A stretch of DNA of 37,779 nucleotides from Desulfuromonadales bacterium GWC2_61_20 (GCA_001799485.1 MGTO01000025.1:1-37779), one strand, 5' to 3'; counted from the stretch's first letter, positions 1 through 9,644 are shown. Numbers and translations are program-made. The notes: generated by a model not told the origin, from the letters alone.

Positions 1-85
1 TGATGGCCCACGAAACGACGGAAAAATAAACCAGTATCGCCAGCACCAGCTTGACCACCGGTCCCGCCCCGAGTATCAGATCCAC
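1..85 (-). CDS. TolQ/ExbB-family proton channel protein, N-terminus only (runs off the window)
   Basis: Reverse complement reads GTG GAT CTG ATA CTC..., giving VDLILGAGPVVKLVLAILVYFSVVSWAI, a typical TolQ/ExbB N-terminus. AAGGAGA ribosome-binding site upstream of the GTG. Confidence 0.65.
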   Translation of the reverse strand, partial: MDLILGAGPVVKLVLAILVYFSVVSWAI

Positions 86-121
86 TGTTGAAGTCTCCTT
101 GAGCCAAAGATGAATGGACTA

Positions 122-646
122 TTATCGACCAGCCAGTTCTTTTCGCAGATCATCAACCCCCTCCTGCAGAGACCCGCAACCGACATCGTTTCGATCAATA
201 CTGGTGTTCATGAAAATATTGTTGTCGCCAAAGCCCCGCTCAAGTCGCGAAAGATACATGCGTGACTGTTCGGACGCCTCTGTCTGTAGATAAAAACGGG
301 ATGTCAGCAGATAAAGTTTGGCGACTTCGAGACGGGTGTCAATTTCCGCCATGGCTTCCTTGTCGCCAAGAATCGGGACGACGTAGGCGCGGACAAATTT
401 GTCTCCTTCGACGCGAAGTTGGGTCAGCGATTGCGGCTTTTTCCGCCGGGCAACATCTTCCGCCGACCGCAGCAAACTCTTGAGGGACTCCTTGACGTTG
501 GCGATGTAGAGCTTTTTCTGAGCCACATCCATGTGAGCGACGATAGCCGGACGAACTTCCAGCCGTCCCGAAACCGGCTCTTCACTCGGGACACAGCCGA
601 AAAAGGCCAGCAGTAACGGGGCTATCAGGACCGTTGTCTTTTTCAC
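122..646 (-). CDS. putative lipoprotein of unknown function
   Basis: 174 aa ORF with a signal peptide and lipobox-like LLLAFFGC; RBS AAGGAG before the ATG. Confidence 0.65.
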   Translation of the reverse strand: MKKTTVLIAPLLLAFFGCVPSEEPVSGRLEVRPAIVAHMDVAQKKLYIANVKESLKSLLRSAEDVARRKKPQSLTQLRVEGDKFVRAYVVPILGDKEAMAEIDTRLEVAKLYLLTSRFYLQTEASEQSRMYLSRLERGFGDNNIFMNTSIDRNDVGCGSLQEGVDDLRKELAGR

Positions 647-752
647 GCATTAACTCCTTGTAGTTGCAACCTACCCTACGAGCAACGTCGGGCGGCGACA
701 AGGATAACTGAATAGTTGCTGATTATAAACTGAAAAATACCCACATGGCAAA

Positions 753-1895
753 TCAGTCCAAGGTTCGTCGATAACGCAGCAAACCGAGTCCGAGGGCAAC
801 CATAAGGAAGACCAGAATCGGCCAGAGATGGGGGAGAATATCGCACAGAGTATTTCCTTTGAGAAGAATGCCGCGAACAATGCGCAGATAATGAGTCAAG
901 GGGAGAATTTCACCAATTCTCTGCGCCCAATATGGCATACCGCGGAAAGGAAACATGAAGCCGGACAAGATCATCGACGGCAGAAAGAAGAAAAATGACA
1001 TCTGCATCGCCTGCAGCTGGTTGCGGGCCAGGGTCGAAAAGGTTAGTCCGACACCGAGATTGGCGGCGATGAAAGGGAGGGAAGCTAACAGAAGAAGTAC
1101 GGGACTTCCCACCAGCGGAATGCGAAAAAGCAAAGCCGCCACCAGCAGGATGAAGAACATCTGGACATAGCCGACCAGTACATACGGCACCAGTTTACCC
1201 AGCATGACCTCGAGGGGGCGGACCGGGGTGGCGAGAAGATTTTCCATGGTTCCCCGCTCCCGCTCCCGAGTCACCGCAAGGGCCGTGACGATGACCATGG
1301 TCATGGTCAGTACCACCCCCATCAAACCGGGAACGATATTGTATCGGGTCACTGCTTCGGGATTGAAGCGCTGCTGTACCCTGATTTCAAAAGGCGACAC
1401 CCCTGAAGCAAGAGGAGAGAGCCCACCGCGCAGCTCGCGATCCACGGCGGCGGCGGCGAGGATGCGAAAGGCATTGGCCGCCGGACCGACGGCAGCCGGG
1501 TCGGCGGCATCCGCTTCGAGGAGAAGGGCCGGTCGTTCGCCACGCAGAAGCTGGCGCTCGAAATCACTGGGGATGTTGAGGACGAACTGGACTCGTCCGT
1601 GGTCGACGAGCTGTTGCGTTTCCGCCTCGTCCTGCGTTGCTCCGACGATGTCGAAATATTCACTGCTGCGCATGGCGGCTATGATGGCGCGGACGAAAGG
1701 TCCGTCATCGGCCAGGCGCAGGGCGGTGGGGAGATGCCGCGGGTCGGAGTTGATGGCAAAACCGAAAAGGACGAGCTGGATGATGGGGATGCCGACCATC
1801 ATGGCAAAGGTGAGGCGATCCCGGCGCATCTGGACAAACTCTTTGCTTACCATGGCGAAAAAGCGGTGGAGGGAAAACCATTCAAACTTCGCCAT
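753..1895 (-). CDS. ABC-2 type transporter permease
   Basis: MAKFEWFSLHRFFAMVSKEFVQMRRDRLTFAMM...; multiple TM helices and the RERERGTMENLLATPVRPLEVMLGKLVPY motif typical of ABC-2 permeases. The 491 aa ORF is an upstream extension; the internal ATG at 1895 is the likely start. Confidence 0.85.
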   Translation of the reverse strand: MAKFEWFSLHRFFAMVSKEFVQMRRDRLTFAMMVGIPIIQLVLFGFAINSDPRHLPTALRLADDGPFVRAIIAAMRSSEYFDIVGATQDEAETQQLVDHGRVQFVLNIPSDFERQLLRGERPALLLEADAADPAAVGPAANAFRILAAAAVDRELRGGLSPLASGVSPFEIRVQQRFNPEAVTRYNIVPGLMGVVLTMTMVIVTALAVTRERERGTMENLLATPVRPLEVMLGKLVPYVLVGYVQMFFILLVAALLFRIPLVGSPVLLLLASLPFIAANLGVGLTFSTLARNQLQAMQMSFFFFLPSMILSGFMFPFRGMPYWAQRIGEILPLTHYLRIVRGILLKGNTLCDILPHLWPILVFLMVALGLGLLRYRRTLD

Positions 1896-1896
1896 G

Positions 1897-2814
1897 TCAC
1901 CGCCCTCCGGACTGTCGCATGAGGAAAATAAAGACCTCTTCCAGGGTCGGTGAATGTTCCTCCCAATGGTGGGGGCCGTTGCGGAAGGGGCTGAGACTTT
2001 GCGCCAGAAGTTGGCCGTCCCGGCCGCTGACATGCAAAGTACTGCCCAGGGGGACCACCTGTTCGACCCCGGGGAGGGTGTGCAACTCGGCGGCGAGTTG
2101 GGACAGGTCCGAACCAGACGCCGCCCAGCTGGAAAGACCTGTAGACTGCACCATCTCGGCGGCCGTGCCGGAAGCGAGAAGATATCCGGCGGAGAGGTAA
2201 GCCAGGCGATGGCAACGTTCGGCTTCATCCATGTAGTGGGTACTGACCAATGTGGTCACGCCCTGGGTCGAAAGGTCGTAAAGATCTGCCCAGAATTCCA
2301 GGCGGGCCTGGGGGTCGACCCCGGCCGTCGGTTCGTCCAGCAGGAGGAGGCGAGGTTCGTGCAGCAGACAGCAGGCCAGGGCCAGCCTCTGCTTCCAGCC
2401 ACCAGAGAGGGTTCCGGCGAGCTGTTCGGCATAGGGGGTGAGTCGGAGACGATTGAGGGTGGCGGCAACGCGGTTTTGGCGGTCGGCGACCCCGTAAAGG
2501 CGCCCCATGAATTGCAGGTTTTCGCGTACGCTTAAATCTTCATACAAGCTGAAACGCTGGGCCATGTAACCGATGCGGGGGCGAATCTGTGCCGATTCGC
2601 TGCTGATATCGAATCCGAGACAGCGACCGCTACCGCTATCCGGGCGCAACAGACCACAGAGCATGCGGATGAAAGTGGTTTTGCCGCTGCCGTTGGGGCC
2701 AAGGAATCCAAAGATCTCGCCGGGCTGCACTTCGAGGGAAAGAGCGTTGACCACCACCTTGCCGACGAAGGCTTTCGTCAGGCGATCGACGGAAATGACC
2801 GCGGAAGCATTCAT
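1897..2814 (-). CDS. ABC transporter ATP-binding protein
   Basis: Walker A GPNGSGKTT, signature LSGGWKQRLALA, Walker B LLLLDEPTAGVD. Confidence 0.93.
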   Translation of the reverse strand: MNASAVISVDRLTKAFVGKVVVNALSLEVQPGEIFGFLGPNGSGKTTFIRMLCGLLRPDSGSGRCLGFDISSESAQIRPRIGYMAQRFSLYEDLSVRENLQFMGRLYGVADRQNRVAATLNRLRLTPYAEQLAGTLSGGWKQRLALACCLLHEPRLLLLDEPTAGVDPQARLEFWADLYDLSTQGVTTLVSTHYMDEAERCHRLAYLSAGYLLASGTAAEMVQSTGLSSWAASGSDLSQLAAELHTLPGVEQVVPLGSTLHVSGRDGQLLAQSLSPFRNGPHHWEEHSPTLEEVFIFLMRQSGGR

Positions 2815-3797
2815 GTCCCGTTCACCGGGGTCACGTTGAGGGGCTGGCCCGGTCTCAGCGCCGGTTGCTGCGCCGGGTCCGGCGCAGCTTCGACGCGATA
2901 GACGAGCTTGTTGCGGCTCTCCCGGCTATAGATGACGGGGGGATTATACTCGGCCTGCGGTGAAAGATACGTAACGGTTGCGGTCAGCTCGGTGGCGCCG
3001 TCGCGGATCAGGCGGACACGGGTGCCTGGACGCAGCCGGGCGATATCCGACTCGGGGACGAAGAAACGGGCGCGGATTCGATCAGGGGGAAGGAGGATGA
3101 CGACGGGGCTGCCAGCGCTGACGAATTCACCGGGGCGGTAAAGGGTATCGAAGATCTGCCCCGTTTGCGGAGCCGGCACCCGCTTCTGCGCCAGTGTCCA
3201 CTCGGCCTGGGCCAGGAGCTTCTCGGCCGCCACGACTTCGGCCGCCAAGGCCCGGGACGCTTCGCTCCGGCCGCCGAGGCGGGCTGTGATGCGTTGTGCT
3301 TCCAGTTCGGCCACGGCCGCTGTCGCTCCCTTCAGCGCCGTCCGGACCCGATCAACCTCTTCCCGCGACACATAGGCATCGACCAACAGTTTTTCCGCCC
3401 GGGCCAGTTCCTCCATTGCCAGTTGCCGTTCCGCCCGGGCTCGCGTCAGACGTGCATCGATAGCGGCCAGTTCCGAAGGACGCAGACCCAGACCGAGGTC
3501 GGCGAGGCGGTGTTCGGCTTGCGCCAGACGCGCCCGGGCCTCGGCCACACTTTCGGCTTCCGGCTCGGGATCGAGGGCGAAGAGCAAGGTCCCGGTTGTC
3601 ACCTCGTCCCCACGCTGCACCGGTAGCACCTGTAACCGCCCACTGCGGGACGCTGCCAGATAAAGGTATTCCCCCTCGGCATATCCCGACCACATCGGCG
3701 GTGCCTTCTCATCGCAGGCCGTCAGCAAAACCAAAACCGCACCCCCCATCACGATGAGGGACAGCGCCTGGCGATTAAACAGCAAAATCCAATTCAT
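2811..3797 (-). CDS. HlyD-family periplasmic adaptor (membrane fusion) protein
   Basis: Lipobox-like LLTACDE, paired lipoyl/coiled-coil organisation, RVPAPQTGQIFDTLYRPGEFVSAGSPV; overlaps the ABC ATPase by 4 nt. Confidence 0.85.
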   Translation of the reverse strand: MNWILLFNRQALSLIVMGGAVLVLLTACDEKAPPMWSGYAEGEYLYLAASRSGRLQVLPVQRGDEVTTGTLLFALDPEPEAESVAEARARLAQAEHRLADLGLGLRPSELAAIDARLTRARAERQLAMEELARAEKLLVDAYVSREEVDRVRTALKGATAAVAELEAQRITARLGGRSEASRALAAEVVAAEKLLAQAEWTLAQKRVPAPQTGQIFDTLYRPGEFVSAGSPVVILLPPDRIRARFFVPESDIARLRPGTRVRLIRDGATELTATVTYLSPQAEYNPPVIYSRESRNKLVYRVEAAPDPAQQPALRPGQPLNVTPVNGT

Positions 3798-3855
3798 TCC
3801 GATTCTCCCGACGCTTTGCTGGTGAAACTATAACTCAAACAATAGCAAAACGAAA

Positions 3856-3883
3856 AGGGATCGACGCTTCTGCGTCGATCCCT
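3856..3883 (-). terminator. Rho-independent terminator downstream of tRNA-Leu
   Basis: Perfect 12-bp stem AGGGATCGACGC-TTCT-GCGTCGATCCCT, followed on the minus strand by a T-rich run (TTTCGTTTTG). Confidence 0.8.
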
Positions 3884-3895
3884 GTCTTCATCTGA

Positions 3896-3982
3896 TGGTG
3901 CCCAAGGGGAGACTCGAACTCCCACGGCCCTACGGCCACTAGACCCTGAACCTAGCGTGTCTACCAATTCCACCACTTGGGC
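3896..3982 (-). tRNA. tRNA-Leu, anticodon CAG
   Basis: Reverse complement GCCCAAGTGGTGGAATTGGTAGACACGCTAGGTTCAGGGTCTAGTGGCCGTAGGGCCGTGGGAGTTCGAGTCTCCCCTTGGGCACCA: paired acceptor stem, long class II variable arm, T-loop GTTCGAGTC, encoded CCA, CAG anticodon. Confidence 0.95.
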
Positions 3983-4125
3983 GTGAAGCGAAGTGTTTAT
4001 AGCAAAAGCCTCCCGGCAATGCAACAGAAAAAACCTGCATCCGATTCGCAATTACGCCGCGTCAGTGTCCCGCAAAAACCTTAGGCTGATCGAATTCGGT
4101 CGCCACTAGCAGAAGTGAAGAGAAT

Positions 4126-5226
4126 TTAAGTCGGGAATTCTCTTTCCACTGCCATACCGGGGGGCGGAATGTTCTCCGTCGAAGCATCATCGATCCAGGC
4201 GTTGACCAGGGTATAGGTGACCGCCAGCAATACCGGACCGACAAAGAGTCCGATCATGCCGAAAGCCACCAGCCCGCCGATAACGCCGGACAAAATGAGG
4301 AGCATGGGGAGGTCGACGCCGCGACGGATCATGATGGGCCGGATGACATTGTCGATACTGCCTATGAACGCGGTACAGACGAGGAGAACGCTGGCCGGCA
4401 CGTGTGCCCCGCTCCAGTAAAGCCAGACCGTGGCCCCGAGGAGGACCGGGAACGGTCCGATCTGGACGATGGTCAAGAGCAGCGCCAGTGCGGCGAGCAA
4501 CGCCGCGAAGGGGACCCCCGTAACCCAGAGGGCGAAACCGCTCAAGGCCGCCTGAACCAATGCCGTCACGACAATGCCGAGGAAAACGGCGCGGACCGAT
4601 TGCCCGGCCAGGCGCACCAGGAAGACGCCCCGCTCAGGCGAGGTGAGCCGCGAGGCGAAGCGCTGCAGCCAGAAAGCGGCAAACTCGCCCTTACTGAAAA
4701 GAATGGCCGCAATGACAACGGTCAGCAACAATTGGACAAAGATCAGGCCAATCCCGCCGGCCTTGGTCAAGGCCCAATTCGTCGCATCGCCGGCATACGG
4801 GGTGAAACGCTGGACAATGGCGTCAAAGCCGCCACCGGCGAATTGCCGCCAGGCCTCGGACATGGGCGCACCGACAAGCGGCAAGGACTGCAGCCACTCG
4901 GGTGGCGTCGGAAAACCAGCTCCTCCCAGACGTTTTACCCACTCGGAAAGACGGGCACTGTTGGTCATGACTGTGTACACTGCGGCGAATACCGGGACGA
5001 TCAACAACAACAGCATGAAAATTGTCATCGCAAAGACCGCCCAACTTCTCTTGCCCCAGAACCACTTTTCCAGGCGCAGCATGAGGGACCAAGTGGCGAC
5101 AACGATCATGGTTGCCCAAATCAGGGAGGGCAGAAAGGGGCGCAGGACCCAGAGAGTGGCGACCAGAAGCAGCACGATACAGAGGACACTGAGGGTACTG
5201 CGGGCAATATCGTGTTTTTCAGCCAC
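4126..5226 (-). CDS. AI-2E family transporter / PerM-like permease
   Basis: About 8 TM helices with SIDNVIRPIMIRRGVDLPMLLILSGVIGGLVAFGMIGLFVGPVLLAVTYTLVNAW, characteristic of the family. GTG start at 5226 with GGGAGA upstream preferred over the longer ORF. Confidence 0.88.
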   Translation of the reverse strand: MAEKHDIARSTLSVLCIVLLLVATLWVLRPFLPSLIWATMIVVATWSLMLRLEKWFWGKRSWAVFAMTIFMLLLLIVPVFAAVYTVMTNSARLSEWVKRLGGAGFPTPPEWLQSLPLVGAPMSEAWRQFAGGGFDAIVQRFTPYAGDATNWALTKAGGIGLIFVQLLLTVVIAAILFSKGEFAAFWLQRFASRLTSPERGVFLVRLAGQSVRAVFLGIVVTALVQAALSGFALWVTGVPFAALLAALALLLTIVQIGPFPVLLGATVWLYWSGAHVPASVLLVCTAFIGSIDNVIRPIMIRRGVDLPMLLILSGVIGGLVAFGMIGLFVGPVLLAVTYTLVNAWIDDASTENIPPPGMAVEREFPT

Positions 5227-5284
5227 GGCGCTCTCCCTGGAGATTTGCTGTTCGTTTTCGTTATTGATGACGGTGACTTGACGA

Positions 5285-5677
5285 TCACGCAGTAAAGTAA
5301 TTTCGACGGACGGTTCGAACCTTACCCCGACCTGTCTTGCCTTGTGGGAGCGCCGGTCGTGGCCACTGTTCTTTAGCGCTTCGACGTTTTTGCCGCAGCG
5401 AACGGCAACAGGCGACGAGAGACAACTCGACTTCATCGCGAGATATCCTGGCAAAGAAAGCAGCCAGATCGTGTGGTCGCAGCCACTGATCGACAAAGGT
5501 CACCGTGGGCGCATCGACGGTCATGTCGATGTGGACTTCGCCTTCGTAGGTGCCGTCGCCAAGGAGGGCCGCAACCCCTTCGACCCATTCACCACCCTGC
5601 CGCCACCGCTCCCGCCGCAGCGCATCGAGATAAAGACCGTTGCCACCTGCATCCACCGCATCCAGCCAGACCATCAT
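5285..5677 (-). CDS. hypothetical protein
   Basis: 130 aa ORF MMVWLDAVDAGGNGLYLDALRRERW..., GGGAGG RBS about 6-9 nt before the ATG; no recognisable family. Confidence 0.45.
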   Translation of the reverse strand: MMVWLDAVDAGGNGLYLDALRRERWRQGGEWVEGVAALLGDGTYEGEVHIDMTVDAPTVTFVDQWLRPHDLAAFFARISRDEVELSLVACCRSLRQKRRSAKEQWPRPALPQGKTGRGKVRTVRRNYFTA

Positions 5678-5766
5678 CCACCTCCCGCGTCAAAATATGG
5701 TGCTTCTTGCTACGAAGCTTACGCGAGGTGACTGACAGAATATGTCACACGATAAATCTAGGGGAC

Positions 5767-6771
5767 TTAAGACTCTTTGTAAAGTGCTGACGCACTTGCC
5801 AGAGCCCCGGCGCAAGCGCGGCGCAGGGAGGGCGGAGCGAGAATTTCCACGTGCGGGAGAAAGGAGAAGAGCCAGCCAAGGATCTCGCGTTCCCCCGCCG
5901 CACTGAATTCCAACAACAGGCAGCCGTCACTTTCTTCAGTCAGACACTGGGTCGGATGCCAGTGGCGCCCGCGCACCAGATGCGCGACTTCGCTGCCAAA
6001 ACGGACCCGCACCGGCAACAGGGGACCGTCGACCAGACCGAAGGCACTGCCGGTGAGGTCGGCGGCAGTATATTCAGCTGGGATCTCGAAGCGTTCGGCT
6101 AGAACCTGGACCGAGGCGATACGGTCGACGAGAAAAAGGCGCAGGCTACCGCGATTATGGGCGAAACCGCCGAGGTAGAGGGAGTTGCCGTAAAAAAGCA
6201 AGGTATAGGGGTCGACCAGGTAATCTTCTGTCTGCCGCCGGGCCGGGGTGTAACGCAATGCACAACGACTCTGGAAAAGGAGGGCCCGACGCAATTCGAC
6301 CAGCATCCCCTTTTGCTCCGAGTAGTCGCGTACCCCTTGGAATTTGGGCGCCACCGTTTCGCCAATGCGCTCAAGATGCGCGACACTGCGCGGGGGGAGA
6401 CTGAAGCGGATACGCCCGAAAAGGGCATCGAGATCATCGGCGAAGGGGGTCCCGTGCAGGAAGGCAAGTTGCCCCCGACAAAGATAAAGGGTCATCAACT
6501 CTTCGAGAGAAAAGGTGATGGGCCGCAACCGGCTGAATCCGGCCATGAAGCGGTATAACACGGTGCCATCCTCGGCGCGCTCCGCCACCAGGGGATAGCC
6601 GGCGCTGCGCAGGGCATCGAGATCGCGATAGACCGTACGACGGTCGATCTGGCACTCCTCGGCCAATTCGGTCACGGTCATGCCGTAACGCGCTTCAAGA
6701 AGCCGGATGACGTCGTGCAGACGGGCGGCCTGACTGTATTTCTTCGCCGGCTTTCCCGGAGATTTTTTCAT
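5767..6771 (-). CDS. WYL-domain transcriptional regulator (HTH + WYL)
   Basis: N-terminal HTH (LARYGMTVTELAEECQIDRRTVYRDLDALRSAGYPL) followed by a WYL-type domain (DPYTLLFYGNSLYLGGFAHNRGSLRLFLVDRI). Confidence 0.88.
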   Translation of the reverse strand: MKKSPGKPAKKYSQAARLHDVIRLLEARYGMTVTELAEECQIDRRTVYRDLDALRSAGYPLVAERAEDGTVLYRFMAGFSRLRPITFSLEELMTLYLCRGQLAFLHGTPFADDLDALFGRIRFSLPPRSVAHLERIGETVAPKFQGVRDYSEQKGMLVELRRALLFQSRCALRYTPARRQTEDYLVDPYTLLFYGNSLYLGGFAHNRGSLRLFLVDRIASVQVLAERFEIPAEYTAADLTGSAFGLVDGPLLPVRVRFGSEVAHLVRGRHWHPTQCLTEESDGCLLLEFSAAGEREILGWLFSFLPHVEILAPPSLRRACAGALASASALYKES

Positions 6772-7172
6772 GGCGCCGGGTCTCCCGAAGGCGCCCCCCC
6801 TTCCCCGCCCCCCTGATAATAGGTGTATTTATGGGCTTTTCCCCGCACCTTGTCCGAGGGGTATTTACGAATGTTCTTCTCCATCTTGGCCCGCATTGCC
6901 GTAGAAAGATCGATGTCCATGGCATTGGCCAGGGAGAGGGCATAAATGACGATGTCGGAGAGTTCCTCGCAAATCCCCTGCAACGCTTCCCCATCGGGTT
7001 TCCTGGACTGCTCGACGGTCAGCCATTGAAAATGCTCCATGAGTTCGGCCGCCTCGATGGCGATGGACATGGACAGGTTCTTCGGCGTATGAAACTGCTC
7101 CCATTCGCGCTCACGGACGAAAGTTGCGACGGCTTCCCGCAGCTGTCCCAGAGTCGTCGCTTGATCACTCAT
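6768..7172 (-). CDS. MazG-like nucleotide pyrophosphohydrolase
   Basis: EIAAELMEHFQWLT...EELSDIVIYALSLANAMDIDLSTAMRAKMEKNIRKYP matches the MazG/RS21-C6 pattern; 4-nt overlaps with both neighbours. Confidence 0.87.
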   Translation of the reverse strand: MSDQATTLGQLREAVATFVREREWEQFHTPKNLSMSIAIEAAELMEHFQWLTVEQSRKPDGEALQGICEELSDIVIYALSLANAMDIDLSTAMRAKMEKNIRKYPSDKVRGKAHKYTYYQGGGEGGAPSGDPAP

Positions 7173-9478
7173 GGCAAACCTCCTGTCCCGGCAGCGCCGG
7201 CGGTTGGTGGGGCGAAAGGGGGAATCCTCTGCGCAGCGATAATCGCCTGTCCGAGGGCGAGTCCGCCATCGTTGGGAGGAACCAGGGAATGGGTCAGAAC
7301 CGTGAAATCATCGTCGCGCAGCAAGGCGAGAACCGTTTCGGTGAGGAAGACATTCTGAAAGACCCCCCCGGAAAGGGCGACCAGCGAAAGACCACTCTCC
7401 GCCCGCAGGATCCGACACACCTGAAAGACCATGTGCGCCACGCCGCGATGGAATCGGGCACTGATGGCCGCCACCGGCACGGCCGCATGGAGATCGTCAA
7501 CAACGGCGCGGATCAGGAGAGCCGGGTCAATCTCGAGGAGATTGCCGATGCGTTCCACGGCCGAGGGATAAGCCCCTTGTTCGGCCGGAGCGGCAACCAT
7601 TTCCAGTTCCATGGCGGCCTGTCCTTCGAAACTGACCCGCGGGCGCAGCCCGATCAGGGCGGCGACGCCATCGAAGAGACGACCACAGCTCGAAGTCAGC
7701 GGGGCATTGATGCGTCGGTCGATCATCTGGGCAACGATGCGCTGCTCCATCGCGGGAATGGACTGCAACGCTGGAATCGCGGGGATCCCCTCGCCATAAC
7801 TGTGCCGCAGGTAGCTGACGGCCATGCGCCACGGTTCGCGGACAGCGGCATCGCCGCCGGGCATGGGGAGATAGGTCAGATGCGCGGCACGACGGTAGCC
7901 GGCGGCATCGCCAATGAGAAACTCTCCTCCCCAGACACGCCCATCCTCGCCGTAGCCGCTGCCGTCGAAAATAACCCCGATAGCCGGACCGGCCACCCGA
8001 TTCTCGCCGAGGCAGGAGACGAGATGGGCATGGTGGTGCTGGACGGCGACGGGCGTCACCCCGGCCAGGGACAACGCGTGCCGGGTGGAAAGGTAATCGG
8101 GATGGAGATCGTGCGCGACAATGCGCGGGGTCACTTCAAGCAGCTGTTGCAGATGGCCTATCGCCCCTTGAAAGGCCGCGAGGGATTCGAGATTTTTCAA
8201 GTCGCCGATATGTTCGCTCAGGTAGGCATCCTCGCCTCGGGTCAGGCAGATGGCGTTCTTGAGTTCGGCACCGAGGGCCAGGACCGGTGGCTGCGCGGCA
8301 AGCAGATGCAGACTGCGTGGCACAAAGCCGCGGGAGCGGCGCAGCAGCAAGGCTTTCCCGGCCATGAGCCGGGCAACGGAATCGTCACTGCGGATATGGA
8401 TACGTCGATTGTGCAGGAGAAAGGCATCGGCGATGCCGGCAAGTCTCTGTAATGCCGATGCGTCGGTAAAGGCGATCGGTTCGTCGGCGCGATTGCCGCT
8501 GGTCATGACCAGGATGTCGGGACCCGAGCGCAGAAGCAGATGGTGCAACGGGGCATAGGGTAACATCACCCCGAAGTAACGGTTACGCGGGGCAACGCCA
8601 GCTGCGATGGGGTTGCCGGGGCGTTGCCGCAAGAGCACGATGGGCCGCTCGACCCCGCTCAGAAGTCGGGACTCGCTGGCATCGATCTCGGCAAAGGAGC
8701 GCACCACATCGAGATCGGCGGCCATCAGGGCGAAGGGTTTTTCATCCCGCAACTTGCGCTGACGTAGCGTTGCGACCGCCACCGGGTTGCAGGCGTCGAC
8801 CGTCAGATGGTAACCGCCAATTCCCTTGACCGCGAGGACCTTGCCGGAGCGCAGCAGTTCGGCCGCGGCAGCAAGGCAGTCGCCGGCCTCCATGGCTGTC
8901 CCCGCAGCATCGCAAAGAACGAGAGACGGACCACACTCAGGACAGGCGTTGGGCTGGGCGTGAAAGCGGCGGGACGCGGGATCGCGATATTCAGTCAGAC
9001 AGGCTGGGCACATGGCAAAGTCGGCCATGGTGGTCCGGGGGCGGTCGTAAGGGATCGCTTCGATGAGGGAGTAACGCGGGCCGCAATTGGTGCAGTTGAT
9101 GAACGGGTATCGGTATCGTCGATCGGCCGGATTGAAGAGCTCGTTCAGGCAATCGCCGCAGACGAAAGCGTCGGGGGCGATCTGGGCGCCCGCCGTGGCG
9201 TTACCGACGCTGGCGCCGATGGAAAATGACGTCTCGTTCCGTGGCGGGATCGTCTCGACGGTCAAGCCGGTGATGGTGGCAAGGGGGGGAGCTTCCTCGT
9301 ACAAGGCCGCAAGGAAGCTGGCGAGGGCGGGCTCATACCCTTGCGCTTCGACAACGACACCACGGCAGTCGTTATGCACCGATCCGGCAAGTCCGAAGCG
9401 CCGGGCCGTCTGGCAGACGAAGGGACGAAAACCGACCCCCTGGACCACCCCTTCAATGACAATGCGTCGACGTTGCAC
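7169..9478 (-). CDS. hypF: carbamoyltransferase HypF, hydrogenase maturation
   Basis: Acylphosphatase motif VVQGVGFRPF, two zinc motifs (CGDCLNE...CTNCGPR and CPACLTEY...CPECGP), YrdC-like and Kae1-like domains. GTG at 9478 preceded by GGAAGAGG favoured over TTG at 9499. Confidence 0.95.
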   Translation of the reverse strand: MQRRRIVIEGVVQGVGFRPFVCQTARRFGLAGSVHNDCRGVVVEAQGYEPALASFLAALYEEAPPLATITGLTVETIPPRNETSFSIGASVGNATAGAQIAPDAFVCGDCLNELFNPADRRYRYPFINCTNCGPRYSLIEAIPYDRPRTTMADFAMCPACLTEYRDPASRRFHAQPNACPECGPSLVLCDAAGTAMEAGDCLAAAAELLRSGKVLAVKGIGGYHLTVDACNPVAVATLRQRKLRDEKPFALMAADLDVVRSFAEIDASESRLLSGVERPIVLLRQRPGNPIAAGVAPRNRYFGVMLPYAPLHHLLLRSGPDILVMTSGNRADEPIAFTDASALQRLAGIADAFLLHNRRIHIRSDDSVARLMAGKALLLRRSRGFVPRSLHLLAAQPPVLALGAELKNAICLTRGEDAYLSEHIGDLKNLESLAAFQGAIGHLQQLLEVTPRIVAHDLHPDYLSTRHALSLAGVTPVAVQHHHAHLVSCLGENRVAGPAIGVIFDGSGYGEDGRVWGGEFLIGDAAGYRRAAHLTYLPMPGGDAAVREPWRMAVSYLRHSYGEGIPAIPALQSIPAMEQRIVAQMIDRRINAPLTSSCGRLFDGVAALIGLRPRVSFEGQAAMELEMVAAPAEQGAYPSAVERIGNLLEIDPALLIRAVVDDLHAAVPVAAISARFHRGVAHMVFQVCRILRAESGLSLVALSGGVFQNVFLTETVLALLRDDDFTVLTHSLVPPNDGGLALGQAIIAAQRIPPFAPPTAGAAGTGGLP

Positions 9479-9508
9479 GCGGCCGCCCTCTTCCTGCAAA
9501 GATGGCTA

Positions 9509-9537
9509 CTAATACCACTTCCCCCGCAGTGTGGCAA
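9509..9537 (-). promoter_or_regulatory. candidate sigma70 promoter for hypF
   Basis: Minus strand TTGCCA-17 bp-TATTAG; predicted start about 24 nt before the hypF GTG. Confidence 0.4.
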
Positions 9538-9561
9538 TTGCTCCCTCGTCCGAGTCCGGAC

Positions 9562-9602
9562 AAAAAAACGCCCCGGTCCGGAGGAGGGCGTTGGACCGGG
9601 GC
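9562..9602 (-). terminator. Rho-independent terminator
   Basis: Minus strand GCCCCGGTCC-AACGCCCTCCTCC-GGACCGGGGC followed by GTTTTTTT. Confidence 0.85.
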
Positions 9603-9644
9603 AAAGTCTGTTAGTTGAGGTGGTAAGAGGCGATCGAACTTGCC
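9562..9644 (-). ncRNA. candidate sigma54-dependent small RNA (about 80 nt)
   Basis: Bounded by the sigma54 promoter (predicted start about 9644) and the terminator; no ORF inside; hypF appears to have its own promoter further downstream. Confidence 0.45.

Noticed and set aside
5305-5325. GGTTCGAACC string near 5310 as a second tRNA
   Set aside because: T-loop-like string only; no acceptor, D or anticodon arms around it.
6793-6813. C7 and C6 homopolymer runs at the end of the mazG-like gene as phase-variation tracts
   Set aside because: Similar short C/G runs occur repeatedly in minus-strand genes of this GC-rich window; a slip would only alter the Gly-rich C-terminus.
7124-8452. 442 aa plus-strand ORF antisense to hypF
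   Set aside because: Shadow ORF in a high-GC gene; low-complexity composition, and hypF on the other strand is unambiguous.
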